This document shows, in pieces, positions 48,993 to 61,200 of a stretch of 64,000 nt of DNA (positions are counted from its first letter, which is position 1; every line of letters starts with the position of its first letter). The DNA is from Pleodorina starrii (taxonomy: Eukaryota; Chlorophyta; Chlorophyceae; Chlamydomonadales; Volvocaceae): positions 2,714,001 to 2,778,000 of the forward strand of contig BRXU01000005.1 in assembly GCA_030267565.1 (NCBI GenBank). Reading direction: 5' to 3'. The position numbers and the translations under genes are program-made. The notes beneath the pieces were generated by a model. The model did no database searches and was not told the origin of the DNA. It was given only the letters and a program-made list of their open reading frames with translations.

Positions 48993-51900
48993 ATGTGCGA
49001 CAATTGGCAAGCAACGATTGACACCCTTCAGGGTGCGAGCCCCATTTTTGACAAGCCGAAGCTATCAGAGAAGTTGCTCGTGAAGCCCCCGTTTCGCTTC
49101 CTACACGATGTGGTCTCCGCGGTAAGCGCTTCCGACGAAATGGACTATTATGGGGCTACCGGCGCAACTATAGCGTTGTGTCTCTGTTGCATGGCTGGTT
49201 AAGGAAGGGGGTGAAGGCACCTGTGCATGCATGCTCAGAGTGTCCTCCGCGTGACGCCCCATAACGACCCTGCAGGTGCAAGCGAGCACCGGGTTTGCTC
49301 CCGGCTTGTTCCAGGGCGAGGAGTTGGACGGGAAGGCCATACAAGTACGGTTGAGGAGCGCCAATTTGCTTGGCGCTTCCAGCGACTTACCAGCACTATT
49401 CCTTTCTGCAGGAAAAGGATGCAAAAGTCGCTTACCTTCGTAAAATTATCGACGTGGTCAGCCTGACGCTTGGGGAGCAGTGCCCGGCCCGACCCACCAA
49501 GGTCAGCGCCTTGTCCCCGAACTGCACCCGCTTTCGCCGGCAGCGTTCCCCTTAACCCCGTCGCCCTGTGCAGATCGTGGCAGGGTTGGAGCCCGAGAAT
49601 ACAAACATCTTCCTGCAGATGTTGGGGAGGGCGTGCAAAAAGGGCAACGGAGCTGACGGTGTCAAGGTGGGTGTCACATCTCCCCCCGCCCAAACGCCTG
49701 CGGCCACGGCGCAGCGACAAGCGCCACGGGGAGCCTGGGAACCTCACAGGGTTTCTCCTGTGACCTAGCGCCCCTCCCAACCCTTCCTCGCCGCCGTCCG
49801 CCCCTCACACAGAAAGTCCTTGGGGGTGCCACCACCGATGCGGCGCCCAGCAAGCCCGCGGCGCCTCCGGCGCCGGAGCCGGCGCCAAAGGAGGAGAAGA
49901 AGTCCTCCCGCTCCTCTTCTTCAGCAGCGCCAGCGGCGCCGGACGCGGCTCCGCCTAAGAAGTCCCGCGAGCCCTCCGAAAAGCCGGAGAAGCCCTCTGA
50001 AAAGCCTGAGAAGTCCGCCGAAAAGGAGAAGTCCTCCTCGTCTAGGTCGAAGTCAAAGGCACCGGAGGAGCCGCCGGCTAAGCCGTCCTCGAAGAAGAAG
50101 GAGGAGCCGCCGCCGCCGGCCCCCGCGGAGGAGAAGCGGTCGAGGTCGAAGCCGCCGCCGCCGCCGGCAGGTGCGCAGGGCTTTTGACCCGTGCCAGTGC
50201 CTTCACGCTCTAGGGAGCCTCGTGCGCTTCGCGGCTCCAGGAAACGACGTACACGTAGGACGTAGCCCCCGCTCCAGGGATTGGCGCACGCACCCACCCC
50301 TTCCAACGTTTGGGAAATGGCCTGCGGCGTGCGGAATCGTGCTACTTGCGAGCTGCCCTAAGCGGCACTGACGCCTCGCAGCGGTGTCCTTGATCGCCCC
50401 TGAGGAGAACGCTGGGGCCCTGACGGCTGATGGGTCAGGGCCAGACCCTGTACCCGGAGTGCCGGGCCGTGCAGAGCGCTGGGCCGCGGAGCGCATGGCG
50501 GCGGTTTCCCTTTCCCGTGTCCATTCGCATGGGGACTTTGGAGGGAGGGCGCGGTTGTGCTCGGGGCTTGCCCGCGGTAGGCCCACGAGTGGGTGGCGGG
50601 CGCACGGGCCGCGGGCGTGAACGCGAGTGTGTCGCTCGTGCAGCTGCGTGTAGCTACGCGCGGCGGCACTCGCACCTCGCACGAGTCGAATGGCCTGCGC
50701 CGCCGACGCCCGGGCGTTGCCCCGCCCGGTCAGCCGCCACGCGGCGCATCGCCTGGCGCCTGGTCACCTCCCCGCTCGCCCGCTGCCGCCCAACGGATGG
50801 CACTGGCGCGGCGCGCCGCCCAGGCTAGGCTAAACCACAGCACCCGGAAACACGCATAGTTTTCTTCAAGCCGGCGCCGTCCGTGCCCGTAAGCACGCAC
50901 CGCGTCGCCCCGTGCCCCTGTGCCCCTCCCCGCCTCTCCGCCAGCAGTGGACGAGGCGCCGCCGGCCGCGGAGCCTGCCGGGCGCTCCGTCTCTCCCGGG
51001 GCCGATGACGCGCTCAACCGGACGGGTGGGGCGCCCAAGTTCCAGCGGCCCACATCCGCGCGCAAGGCGCCCCCGCGCGTGCCGCAGGCTCAGCAGCCGT
51101 AAGTCACGAAGTCGCCACGCGGACCTGCTGTGTATGTGCCCGGGCGGAGAGTGGGGAGGAGGGTGGATGAGTAAAGGGTTAGGGCGGGCGACGCGGAGTT
51201 GGGGCGGGGCAGGTCGATTGTTCTGGTGCCGCGCGCGGGAGTCAAAGTCGGAATGGGGTCTAAAATCGAGGTTGGCTGCGAGCGAGGCCCCAGAAACACC
51301 TGGCTGCGCACGCGGTCAGCGCAGGAGACACGAGCCTCGTGTTGTTTGCGGGGGGCGTGGGGCGGGGCCCCGCCACTCAAGGCCCGAGTCCTCCAAGGCT
51401 CCAAAGCTCTCGCTCCCTCTTTCGGTTCCTCTCCGCAGGACGTCCGTGCTGGGCGGCGGCCTCCGACCGGGCACGGCGCAGCGCCGACCCCCCGCCGCCG
51501 CTGACAAGGTAAGGAGGGGGGCTGCGCTTCCCGGAGGCCCCCACCGCTTCCCTGCAGCCCTCTGGCGTGGTGCGGAGCGAGCGGGAGGGGTTTTGAGCTT
51601 CTAGGCGGTGCCGGACCGCCGATGGGGCGTACCACGCAGCGCCCTGTCAACGCCCTGTGAAGCGAAGCGGGGCTGCGGCGACTTGCTCTCCAGGGAGGCA
51701 GGGTGATCCCCAGCAGCGGGGCTGCGCCGTCCAGGCTAGCGCTGTCTCATGCTGCATGTGTCGCGGGCCCTGGTTCCGGCCGCTTGGGTAGCTCTGTCAT
51801 GTCGCTGCTGCTCCGGCTCCGCGCGGTGTGTGCTGAGCTGCGTGCCGCGTCGCGTCGCGCGGTCTGCTGCCGCCGCTGCTGCAGGTGAGCAAGCCTGTGG

Positions 51901-54582
51901 CGGTGATCGCCGACAATGCGCGCGGCGACTCGGACGACGAGGTGGAGGTGGTGCACGAGCAGGAGCGGGCGACGGGCGGCCCGACGGTGATGGGCGAGAA
52001 GGGAGTGCTGGTCCAGGACATTCTAAAGGTGGAGAACGACCTCAAGGTAGGTCGGTAGTGCGGGTCGGTAATGTCTTTATGTGGGATGGTGGGTGGGTGA
52101 GGGGGAGGGCCTGGTTGGATGCGGGAGTGGCGTGCTACGCGCGTGACAGACCGCACCACCGCGGCGAAGAGGACGAGCACCAGCGAGCAGCCATGCGTAA
52201 GGACGGGCACAGCACACGCGGGAGGGCATCGTGGCGTGTGTGTATCTGTGTGCGTGGGGGAGAGGGGTAAAAACGAAGGCACCGCAGCGAAAGGACGGAG
52301 ACGAGAGGGGGAGGGGCCTGAGTGTGTGAGGGGGGGCTTTATGTGCGGTTCGAGGGCCGGATAGGCCGGGTGGGCCAGGTACGTCAGGCGGGCCCGTGCC
52401 GTTGCGGTCTACCTTCCTTTCTTTTGGCCATTTGCGACGGGGTGGGAGGCCAGGGCTCGGAGGACGAGACCGTGTATGTCATCCCGATGCGTCTCCTGTC
52501 GCCTCGGGCCCAACCCCGCGTCCCCGTTGGTCAGCACTTCGGCTGCAGTACCTGTGAAGGGGGATTTGGTGGCGTCTGGCGCCCGTGACCAGCCCGCATC
52601 CGAGCGCCGTGGAAGCACTCTTTAGTACCCCCAGCTGCCGCACATACGCAGAGCGGCGAGCCGCGTAGGCCCCATGTTGCGCAGCGGCCCACACAGCGCT
52701 CAGCTGCCGCCGCCGCGACCGCCGCCGCGATCCTTTCCCCTGTCTTTTTGCAGGTTATCGGCTTGGCTACGACGCAGGATAACAAGGACACGTCCGATCA
52801 GGTTGGGCGGCAGGGGCGCGACGGAGGGGCAGGGCAGGGCTGCCAGGCCGACGAGTGTGCTAATGACGTTCGGCGGCAGCCGGAGGGTTCCCTCCCACAG
52901 ACACGGTGTAGCCAGTACGGCAGCTGCTGGTAACGGTTGACGTGCGATCTGTACTACATGTGATACCGTACACACGCGTGTGCGTCACGTGTGTGGTGCG
53001 TGTTTGACACGTGTCACGCTGTCGTTGCGTGACATTGGCTCGCGACGAGCCCTGCCGCCAGCAGCTGCCTCAGCTGTGCGTATATGTATGGCCTCCAGTT
53101 CCTGAGTATATGTATGGCCTCCAGCCTCTTGTATGGCCTCTAGCCTCTTGAGCGGTACTGATGTCACATGCGCCGGTGCGGGCTGTCCCCCGCCGCTGGA
53201 GCTCCCTCTTGCTGCCGTGTTACCTTCGGACTTGGACGCGGCCCCTCGGGCCGGCCGCGGCTCGCCAGCCCTTCCGCCTTTCGCCTCAGCAGATCGCACC
53301 CGGCCTCCGCTCGCTCGGTCCCGCGGAGGAAACCGGCATGCCCTGCTCCTCTTCATCCGGGCATTCGTGCCGCGGGCTGAAGGTCCTCGTTTTTCCCCAC
53401 TGGTGGGCTGACGCTCCTCTGTCCCCTCCCACCTCGTGCCAAACCACACCGCACCGCACCGCTCGTCACACCCAGGGCGGCGGCACCGGCATCATCCTCA
53501 AGCGCCTGGGCAAGCCGGGCGCCGCGGGCCCGGGCGCCGGCGCCGGCGCGCGCGGCCACGACCCGTCCGCCGTGCGCGATCTGGTCCAGAAGCTGTGCCA
53601 GAGCAGCACCCCGCTGGCCAAGTCGATGGACTACCTGCAGGAAGACATTGAGAACATGCGCAAGGAGTACAAGTGGGTGTGGGTTTGCGCGTGAGTGTGG
53701 GCATGGGTGTGGGCGTGAGTACATGCGCCGCCGCGCCGTGCCCTGGGATGGCACCGGGGCCTCCTCACCGCTCATACCTCTCGTCCGCTGACACGCGGAC
53801 ATGTCGTGTGTCGCACAGCAATATGACCCGCACTCGTGCATGTCGTGCGATCGGTCGTGTGCGCGCAGGTTCTGGATCACGGAGAAGCGCATGTACCAGG
53901 ACGAGCTGGCACGCGAGCTGCGGATGCAGGGCGAGGCGGCCAACATCGACGCTCAGTTGGCAGACCTGGACGGCCAAATCAAGCAGGTGCGCCCTGGAAA
54001 GGTGGCGCACACAACGCGGCGCGGCGCGGCATGCCCGGCGCATACCAGTGCTTTGCCTCTGTCTCTGCCCTGCCGGCCGGCCGGCCTGCCGCGCCATCAC
54101 AGTGGGCTCCGGGCCTTTTCGTTTGGAGGGGTAGAGCCAGCGGGCCGTGCACTGCAGCGGACACGACCAGGGCAGAGGAAACAAGACGAGCCAGACAGCA
54201 CGAGTCATTCTAGACAGGAACGGGCTTCCTGTCCTGTCGCCACCAGGCTCCTGTGCTGTCCTGTCCTGTTCCGTCCTTCGGATGAGGCGACTTGCGGCTT
54301 GCTGCTGCTTTGTGTTGTCTGCAAGAACTACCTTGCGCTGTCTGTGTGCACTCGCTTGGGGGACGCGGCAGCGAGACGTTGGCTGAGGTCCCGTGAGGAG
54401 GTGCGGCGCGGCGCCTGGGGAGTTCCACGAAGCGACTCGCGCACGACACCCGTCTCTCTTTTGCGCTGGCTGGCTTGCTTGCATTGCAGGCTCGCGACCG
54501 CATCATCGGCCTCAAGGGCCAGATCCTGCGCAACGACGAGACGCTCGGCAAGCTTCTCGCCATGGCCACGTCCGGGAGGTAG
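48993..54582 (+). CDS. IFT54: Intraflagellar transport protein IFT54 (TRAF3IP1/MIP-T3/DYF-11)
   Basis: Subunit of the IFT-B complex needed to build and maintain cilia; in other species it binds tubulin/microtubules through an N-terminal CH-like domain and IFT20 through its C-terminal coiled coil. Twelve exons: 48993-49121, 49276-49344, 49412-49501, 49574-49666, 49813-50170, 50948-51098, 51439-51508, 51885-52046, 52754-52801, 53476-53672, 53869-53986, 54490-54582. Phases agree throughout, giving 525 residues. Residues 1-127 are the CH-like domain, with [34 protein letters not shown] and [20 protein letters not shown]. Exon 5 encodes a Lys/Ser/Pro/Glu-rich linker (128-246) with repeated [16 protein letters not shown] units. 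The C-terminal ~200 residues contain the conserved [10 protein letters not shown] segment and coiled coil ([32 protein letters not shown]). ATG 48993 was chosen because the frame begins there just before the conserved domain. Some donors (GTCAGC after exon 3, GTTGGG after exon 9) are atypical, but protein continuity supports them. Confidence 0.97.
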
Positions 54583-56595
54583 TGGCGGCGGTGCCCCAGC
54601 AGCGGCAAGAGTTGCGGGGTCGGCGATTGCGGGGCGGCGGCGCACCGCCTGCCCAGGGGGGCCGCGGAGCGGCGGCGCGCGGCCTCCGGCCGAGGGTGCG
54701 AAGGCCTCTGGCAGCGCGCGAGGGTGCTTGGGGGCTCAAATCGTGTATCTGACTGCAGCGGTTCGTGGCTGCGGTCGAAGTACCGGTAGGCGGCGGTGGC
54801 GAAAGTCACCGCAGCAGCTGCGTTGTCTGTGTATCTATGAATCAGGGAGGCGGCGTGCCGGGGGGGGTCCAAGGTGAGCTAATAAGGGCGCGATGGACTG
54901 ACGGGCAGACAGCTTATGACGGACGTGTATATACGCTGTGAAGACTGCAAGCGACGACGGGGCTCGGCAGCGGATCACAAGCATCAGACATCCTGTGCCC
55001 GTGTAGAGGGAGTACAGAGCCGGCTGGGAGGGACAGCGTTTCCTGAGCTGTGCGCTGCCAGCCCACCTGCTCGGCGACGCTTGTTGTGCGGGTGGCTGGA
55101 GTCCGTGCGGGGCGTAAGGTGTGGGGGTTCCTCCCTACTTCGTTCCGTTTGGCACCGCTGCCCAAGAATGGTGCTGTGCGGATTGCACTTAAGATGCAGC
55201 CGGATGTATCCACACCTAGCGATGTGCTCGGCCCAGTAGCCACCACCTCATGCCACGTCCCCACAGCCGTCTGCGGTGCCGCGAGGTCGCGCCGCGCTTC
55301 TGACGACGGCAACCCGGACGGGCGGCCCGACGCCTAAGGAACCCAAGGCGGTTTGCCCGATAAACGATGCGGCACCCTAACCCGGCGCGGCGCCGCCAAA
55401 GTTGCTGAGACCCTCAGTACATCGAAGCAGCCCTGGTCCCTCCGTCCTGAGACGCCAACCCATGAGACCTCCCGCGAAGACACCGCCGCAGCGGCCCCTT
55501 TGGGGTCCGTGGGTCCTGCGGACTCGCCCCTGGTGGAGAGCTGAATGACGTGAATGACGTGACGACCGGTATCCATCATCTGTGAGCACTGGCTCAAGCT
55601 GGCATCCACAGACACAGCTGTGTTCGGGCCCACTAACAGCTCAACTGCACCTGCTCCATCCCTCCAAACCTTTTACGGTAATCCCTTGCAAACCACACCT
55701 GTACATAACGCGGAGGGCGGGGTCTGCCTTCTGCAAGGAAACGCCGGGTGCAAGTAAATGCCGGGCCCATCTTCCTTCAGCAAGTGCGGATGGTAAATCC
55801 CTGACCCCATTTCGTGACCCCGCAACTGCTGCAGACAGCGCCGAAACTCCTGCGACAATTACCCTGCCCCGCCGCCTGCAAGGATTGCCACCTCGTCAAA
55901 CGGCCCCAACCCCATGACCCAGCGAGCAGCGGCCCAGCCTGCAATGATGTGCAGGTTCCCTGAATTTATTATCACACCGACACACTCCTGGACGGGGAGC
56001 CGCGGCCTGCAATCCCTGTGCAATATAAGTTCGGTTCATCGGTTACCAAGTTCGGCTTCTCGAACTCGAACGGAGGCGGGGGCCCTGAGGCGGACCGGCG
56101 TCCGCGCGGCAGCGGGAATCCACCAGCCGCACCGACCCAAACACGCGGCATTCCACACCGGTCCAAAACGCATACACATACGTCCTCACTCATCCACTCA
56201 AACGCACATCCCGCCCGTCTGCTCTGTACCCGGGACCCCGATCGCCGCGTCGTGGGTACACCACACCAAACACCACGCCACATCGCGGCAGGGCACGGTA
56301 CACCGGCGGCACGCCACGCTATTAGATAGCGGTGACGCGCTCTGCCCTGCTTGAGCGCGGCCCGAACCCGCCAGCGCTCCGCATTCCGCCCGCCTCCTGT
56401 CCGCCGCTTGCTGCCTAGACTCCGCCCGCCCGATCAGTCGGTTAGCCAAAATCCGTCAGTTCAGGTCGCCCACCATCGACGCCTGCCGACCCGTCCCATC
56501 CAGCCCCGCTCAATCCACTTCAGTCCTGTCCCGTTGACTCCAGTTCCGCCCCGTCCCGTCCCGTTCACATCATGCGCACGTGACGTCAGCTCTCC
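54583..56595. other. Intergenic region between IFT54 and the methyltransferase gene (tail-to-tail)
   Basis: Both flanking genes end here, so it holds two 3' untranslated regions. No TGTAA close to either stop was seen and no further gene is supported. Frames of about 100 codons are mirrored on both strands and lack motifs. Confidence 0.45.
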
Positions 56596-57690
56596 TCAGT
56601 CAAACAGCGACGCCGCCTGCACCTTCTTGTAGACCGCCACCATGCGGTACGCGTCCTCGTGCTCCAGATCCACACCCATGCGCATCTCGCCGTACAGCGC
56701 GCGCGTCTCGAAGCCCGTCATGCCCGCCAGCAGCTCCAGCTCGCGCACCGTGTACTGCCGCTGGGCGATGACTTCGTCCACCGCATCCACCACCTCCTCG
56801 CCGCGGAACACGGAGATGGTGACGGTGCGGTAGACGATCTGGGTCACGGGGTCAAAATTGTCCAGGCTGTCGCCCCACTCCACAAACACCTTGTCCCCGT
56901 CGCCGAAGGGCCGCTCCCACACCTCCTTGCCGCTCTCGCCCGTGATGAGCGTGCCGTCAAACAGGTCGCCCGGGTGCGCCAGCTCCAGCACGAACAACCC
57001 GCCGGGCGCCAGGTGGCGCGAGACGGCGCGGAAGCAGGAGATGGCCTGGCGCGTGTCGAGAAGGTGCGAGAAGGTGCCCAGCAGGCAGACAATCATGTCA
57101 AAGGGCGCCCTGGAGGCCAGGTCAAACTCGGCCATGTCGCCTTCTAGCAGCTCCACGGACTGCTGGGCCTTGCCGCCCGCCTTGGCCACGTTGGATCGCG
57201 CGTATGCCAGCATGTCGGGGGAGGCGTCCAGGCCCACGAGCTTGGGCACTCCGGCCTTGGCGAGTGTGGCCAGGTGGCGCGCCGTGCCGCAGCCCAGCTC
57301 CAGAACCGAGCCCAGCTGCGGTGACGCGCCGTGGGCCTTCTGCACGTCTTGGAGGAACCGCACTTCGGCCTTGAAGTCGCGGTAGCTGAACGCGACGTCG
57401 TATAGCTCGGGGCGGCCGTAGATGTTGGCGGGAGGCGCGGCGGCGGACGTGGGGCTGCTGCTGCTGCTGCTGCTGGCAGCCTCGCCCGGCGCGGCCGCCT
57501 CAGGCGCTGGCGGGATCGACGCCGCGGCGGCTTGCGTCGCAACGGAGATTGCTCTGGACCAGCATCGCTGCGGGGATGGCCGCCGTGGCCCGGCTGAACG
57601 GGGAGGGACGCTCGTGGGCCAAAGTCCGGCGGCCTTGCACGAGCGTCGACCCGCCAGCGCCCGGCACATGCGAAATCCTTGCTGAAGCAT
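56596..57690 (-). CDS. Class I SAM-dependent methyltransferase with N-terminal leader
   Basis: Single-exon gene, 364 residues, ATG at 57690, stop at 56596-56598. The first ~85 residues are basic then Ser/Ala-rich (RMCRALAGRRSCK, then a serine run), like an algal chloroplast or mitochondrial transit peptide. The catalytic part follows: YDVAFSYRDFKAEVRFLQ, motif I VLELGCGTARHLATLA (about 129-144), the acidic ribose-binding segment LVGLDASPDMLAYAR with D155, EGDMAEFDL, FDMIVCLLGTFSHLLD, and LAPGGLFVLELAHPGD. These fit a Rossmann-fold methyltransferase of the Methyltransf_25/11 type. The C-terminal half (WGDSLDNFDPVTQIVYRTVT and GFETRALYGEMRMGVD) should define the subfamily, but the substrate cannot be inferred. 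It is divergent from the coiled-coil gene at 58293, sharing a 602-base promoter region. Confidence 0.9.
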   Translation of the reverse strand: MLQQGFRMCRALAGRRSCKAAGLWPTSVPPRSAGPRRPSPQRCWSRAISVATQAAAASIPPAPEAAAPGEAASSSSSSSPTSAAAPPANIYGRPELYDVAFSYRDFKAEVRFLQDVQKAHGASPQLGSVLELGCGTARHLATLAKAGVPKLVGLDASPDMLAYARSNVAKAGGKAQQSVELLEGDMAEFDLASRAPFDMIVCLLGTFSHLLDTRQAISCFRAVSRHLAPGGLFVLELAHPGDLFDGTLITGESGKEVWERPFGDGDKVFVEWGDSLDNFDPVTQIVYRTVTISVFRGEEVVDAVDEVIAQRQYTVRELELLAGMTGFETRALYGEMRMGVDLEHEDAYRMVAVYKKVQAASLFD

Positions 57691-58292
57691 TCTCCTATGT
57701 GTGAGAGCACATGCAACTCAATGAGAAACGATGGAGTTCCTCGAGTTAGTCCGCCGTCCAGCCAAAAATGCTCCGAGTACGCGGCTATGAGATGGCAAAT
57801 ATTGTACAGTTTGTTATGCACTACTTTTGCATGCAATCGGTGTTCAATTCCCATACGGGTATATTTGCGACGGTTCGCCTTGACCGGAACCAAACCAGCT
57901 GTCGCACAACCAAACCAACCGCAAGCGCCAGCTGACGGCATTACTAGTCACTTTGGCGTAATTACGAGAAGCACGGATAGACGTAAATATCTGTACAGGT
58001 TCTTTGTCACTTTGGGGCCTCTGGTCAACCGCACAACTATCCTGGTTCGCGTGAAACGGAAACAGTATAACAAGCTCACGCATCATTTAATATGTTTGGT
58101 GCGATGTTTTCAGAATTTATACCTGGCTTCCAAAGCCTCCGCGAAGGTTCAACTGGGCATTGCACACGCCAACACAGGGCTGCGTTGCGAGAGCCTCAAC
58201 TTAGGGTGGCCATGATTCAGAACGTCCGGTGCCGCTTGATATCGGCATAAATCAGCTCGGTACGCAGACGCCAAAGCGACCTCAACGGAGAA
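57691..58292. promoter_or_regulatory. Divergent intergenic region, methyltransferase / coiled-coil gene
   Basis: 602 bases of lower GC between two divergent ATGs. It must include both promoters or leaders. No convincing TATA box or repeated operator was recognised. Confidence 0.35.
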
Positions 58293-61200
58293 ATGATGCA
58301 ATCCACGCCCACCCAATTGGGTCTCCGGAAAGGCCTGCGGCAGCAGCAAATGCGCGACCAGGACCGCGAACGGGCGATGTTCAAGGATGCGGCGTACCGG
58401 GCAAACCTGGAGGCCGCCCTGCAGCGTCAGATGGCGCTGTCCGACCAGGAGCAGCGGCAGCAGGCGGAGGCGGAGCTGCAGCGCCTATCTGACGTCTACG
58501 ACCGCCGCGTGGACCGCATCGGCGAGGCGCACGTGGAGGCTGCCGCCTACATGCTGCAGCAGCAGGAGGCGCGCGCCGCGCAGGAGCAGCGCCTGGCGGA
58601 GCTCAACGCGCGCCAGGAGCAGCGCTTCCAATCGGCACTGTCCGCAGTCAAGTCCCAGAACGGCGCCGCCAAGGCGCAGGTGGAAGAGCAGCAGCGCCGC
58701 CGCGCACAGATCCTCGCCGCCGAGCGCGACAAGGCCCAGGCCTTCGCGGCGGAGCAGGCCGGCCGAGCGCAGGCGCACAAGCGCCGGAAGACGGAGCTGG
58801 AGCGCCAAGAGCTGGAGCGCCGCAAGCGCAACGGCGTGGCCATGGACTTCCGGCAGACACGGCTGCACGAGGGCATGGGCTCGCCCTCGCCAGCGGCAGC
58901 GGCGGTGCCGGCCGTGGTGGCGCCATCGCCGCCGCCGGTGCCGGACCCGGTGCTGTCTGCGGAGGAGCTGCAGCACAGGTGCGCGTAGCAGCGGACGGCG
59001 CTGGGGAGGAGGGAGGCAGCCAGGCACGCACGCACGTGGTCTGGCATTGGCGTGTTGTATGGCACCGGGGAAAGCAGCCAGGGATGCGCGAAAATCGCAG
59101 AGAGAGTCGCCACGCTTTGCGACAGGACGGTGTGATGATGTGGTACCTCGCGCTGACGCGTGTGCACCTGCGGTGCGGCGCCCTGGAGCAGCTGCGTCTT
59201 TGAGTGGCTGCTGTCGCTTCGCAAGCCGGTAGATGGCCCCGGCGTGGGCATATGCCAAGCTGGGTCGTCCGACGCAATTGGGGCTTTCAGTTTGCCAACA
59301 GCAGCCAGGCGGCGCCCTGGCGGCGCCTTAGGAAAGGTCCCGGCGCAGGGCAGGCGCCCGAAGTCCGTTAGCCCGCATGCGGCGGTGCGCGCCATCATCG
59401 TCCATCTGCACTGCACGAAAGCCGTCCTTGTCGAGAGGACTTGTACAGGGGCAAGAAAGAAGATACCGCAGCGAAGGAACGGAGACGGCGGTAGCGAACG
59501 GACCCGGAACCCAGCAGTACTTGCCATGTACACGGGGGGATGAAGGGATGGGTGCCTCGGGGGTAGGCAACCCGGGGGGAGAGGGAATGGGAAGGCGACC
59601 ACACGGTAATACGGAAGGGCTGACTGAATGCACGCTTTGCCAGGCTTGCTTGTGCTACTCGTTGCGTTGCGTAGCTGCTTATTATTACGAGGCCGTGGGA
59701 TGCTGCAGAACCGGAGAGCCCGCTGCCGCACACTAGCGCCTGGCGTGCGCTCGACGCAACGCAACGAAACCCAACCCGACCCAACCTGGCCGTATCCATG
59801 CCATCGTGTTCACGCGGTGTTGGTGTTTGCAGGGCAGCGATAGAGAAGATGCGGAAGGAGGCGGCCGCGGCGGAGGCCGAGGCCCGCGCGCGGGAGCGGT
59901 TCCTTGCGGCACAGGTGCGCAGCGACCTGCATCCCGACTTCTCGGGCCAGCGCTGACTGCGTCGCGGATCGCGCTGGGGCCTCCCGTGCACACCTCGGAC
60001 TTTTGGCGCTGCACAAACAACCTACCATCCAACTCGGAAATGGAAACGCTCCCGGTTGAGCCAAGCCCAGCTTTGCGCCTTCCTCCCCTGGACCAATACC
60101 ATGAACCCCCACTGTCCTTCATGACTCTCCGACTAGGACTGGTTCGTCCCTTTTCTCTCTCTCCCTCTCCATCTTATTCCGTCCGCCCTCAGGCGAAGCT
60201 CCGAGCGGACGCCCAGAAGCAGGCGGTGGAGGCGGAGCTTGCGGCGCTGGCGGCCCAGCGGGTCCAGGCCAAGAAGCAGGCCCTAGCGGCGCACAGGCTG
60301 TAGGTGGCGGCGGCAGCGCGCGGGGAGCGGGGCGCGCGGCGTGGGGTGTTGTGAGGGTTGGATTACCAAGAAAAGACGCGCAGAACAGCTGCTGTGAGCA
60401 GAAATAAAGGTCGGGAGTCGAGCGCGGCCGTTGTAACTCACAACAAGGGTGCTGCGTGGTGCGGCCAGGGTCAGCAGCAAACTCCGTGTCACGCTGGAGT
60501 GACACGACGACACACCAAAAACCCGAGGCGGCCGTTCCCCGTTCTGTGCCGTTGCCCTTGCCGTCGTCACAGGCGTCTTCAGGACCAGCGCAAGCAGCGG
60601 GATCTGCAGCGCGTCTTCGAGGACAACTTCCTATCCGGCGAGGTAAGCCTGAAAGGAGAGGGGCCCCCAACCCGAGCCTCAACTCACACAGGGCCCAGGT
60701 TGCCTGTCTTCGAAGGGGTCGGGAAACGGACAGGCACGTGACGGCGGGCCCTCCACTGGGGACACACAAACACGCGTGCGTGCACACGCGCCTTACAGCC
60801 GTTTGGCGCTGTCGCTCGGCGCCGCGCATGCGCGCTGATGGCGGGCCCCTTGACAGCAGCTCCAAATGCAGGGGTTCTGGAGAGCAGTAAGCGCGATCCA
60901 TGCCGCGATGATGCTCCGCAATGTCATCTTCCTGCTCCGTTTACACCCATGGGCATCTACGGAGTCCTGTCATGTCCTGTGTGCGGAACCCTGTCTGCAG
61001 GCGGCTTTGGATGATGACCTGGCGCCTCGAGCCCTGCCGGCGTTCCTGCAGCCTTCGGCTGCGGGCGCAGCGGCCGGACGGACCTCTCCCGCCGACGCGC
61101 CGCCGCGGGTCGCTGCGGTCCGGGCAGCGGCGGCGGCGCCGCCGCCACCGCTGCCGTTGCCGCCGCCGTTGCCGGCGGCCCCCGCCCCGACGGATGCCGC

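Noticed and set aside
50382..50450. Possible extra IFT54 exon after CCTCGCAG
   Set aside because: Exon 5 ends in phase 1 and joins directly to the exon at 50948 to give [12 protein letters not shown]. Adding this segment breaks the frame and brings no conserved sequence.
60193..60303. TAG at 60301 as the end of the coiled-coil gene
   Set aside because: A strong GTAGGT donor overlaps it, and the exon at 60573 continues the coiled coil in the required phase.
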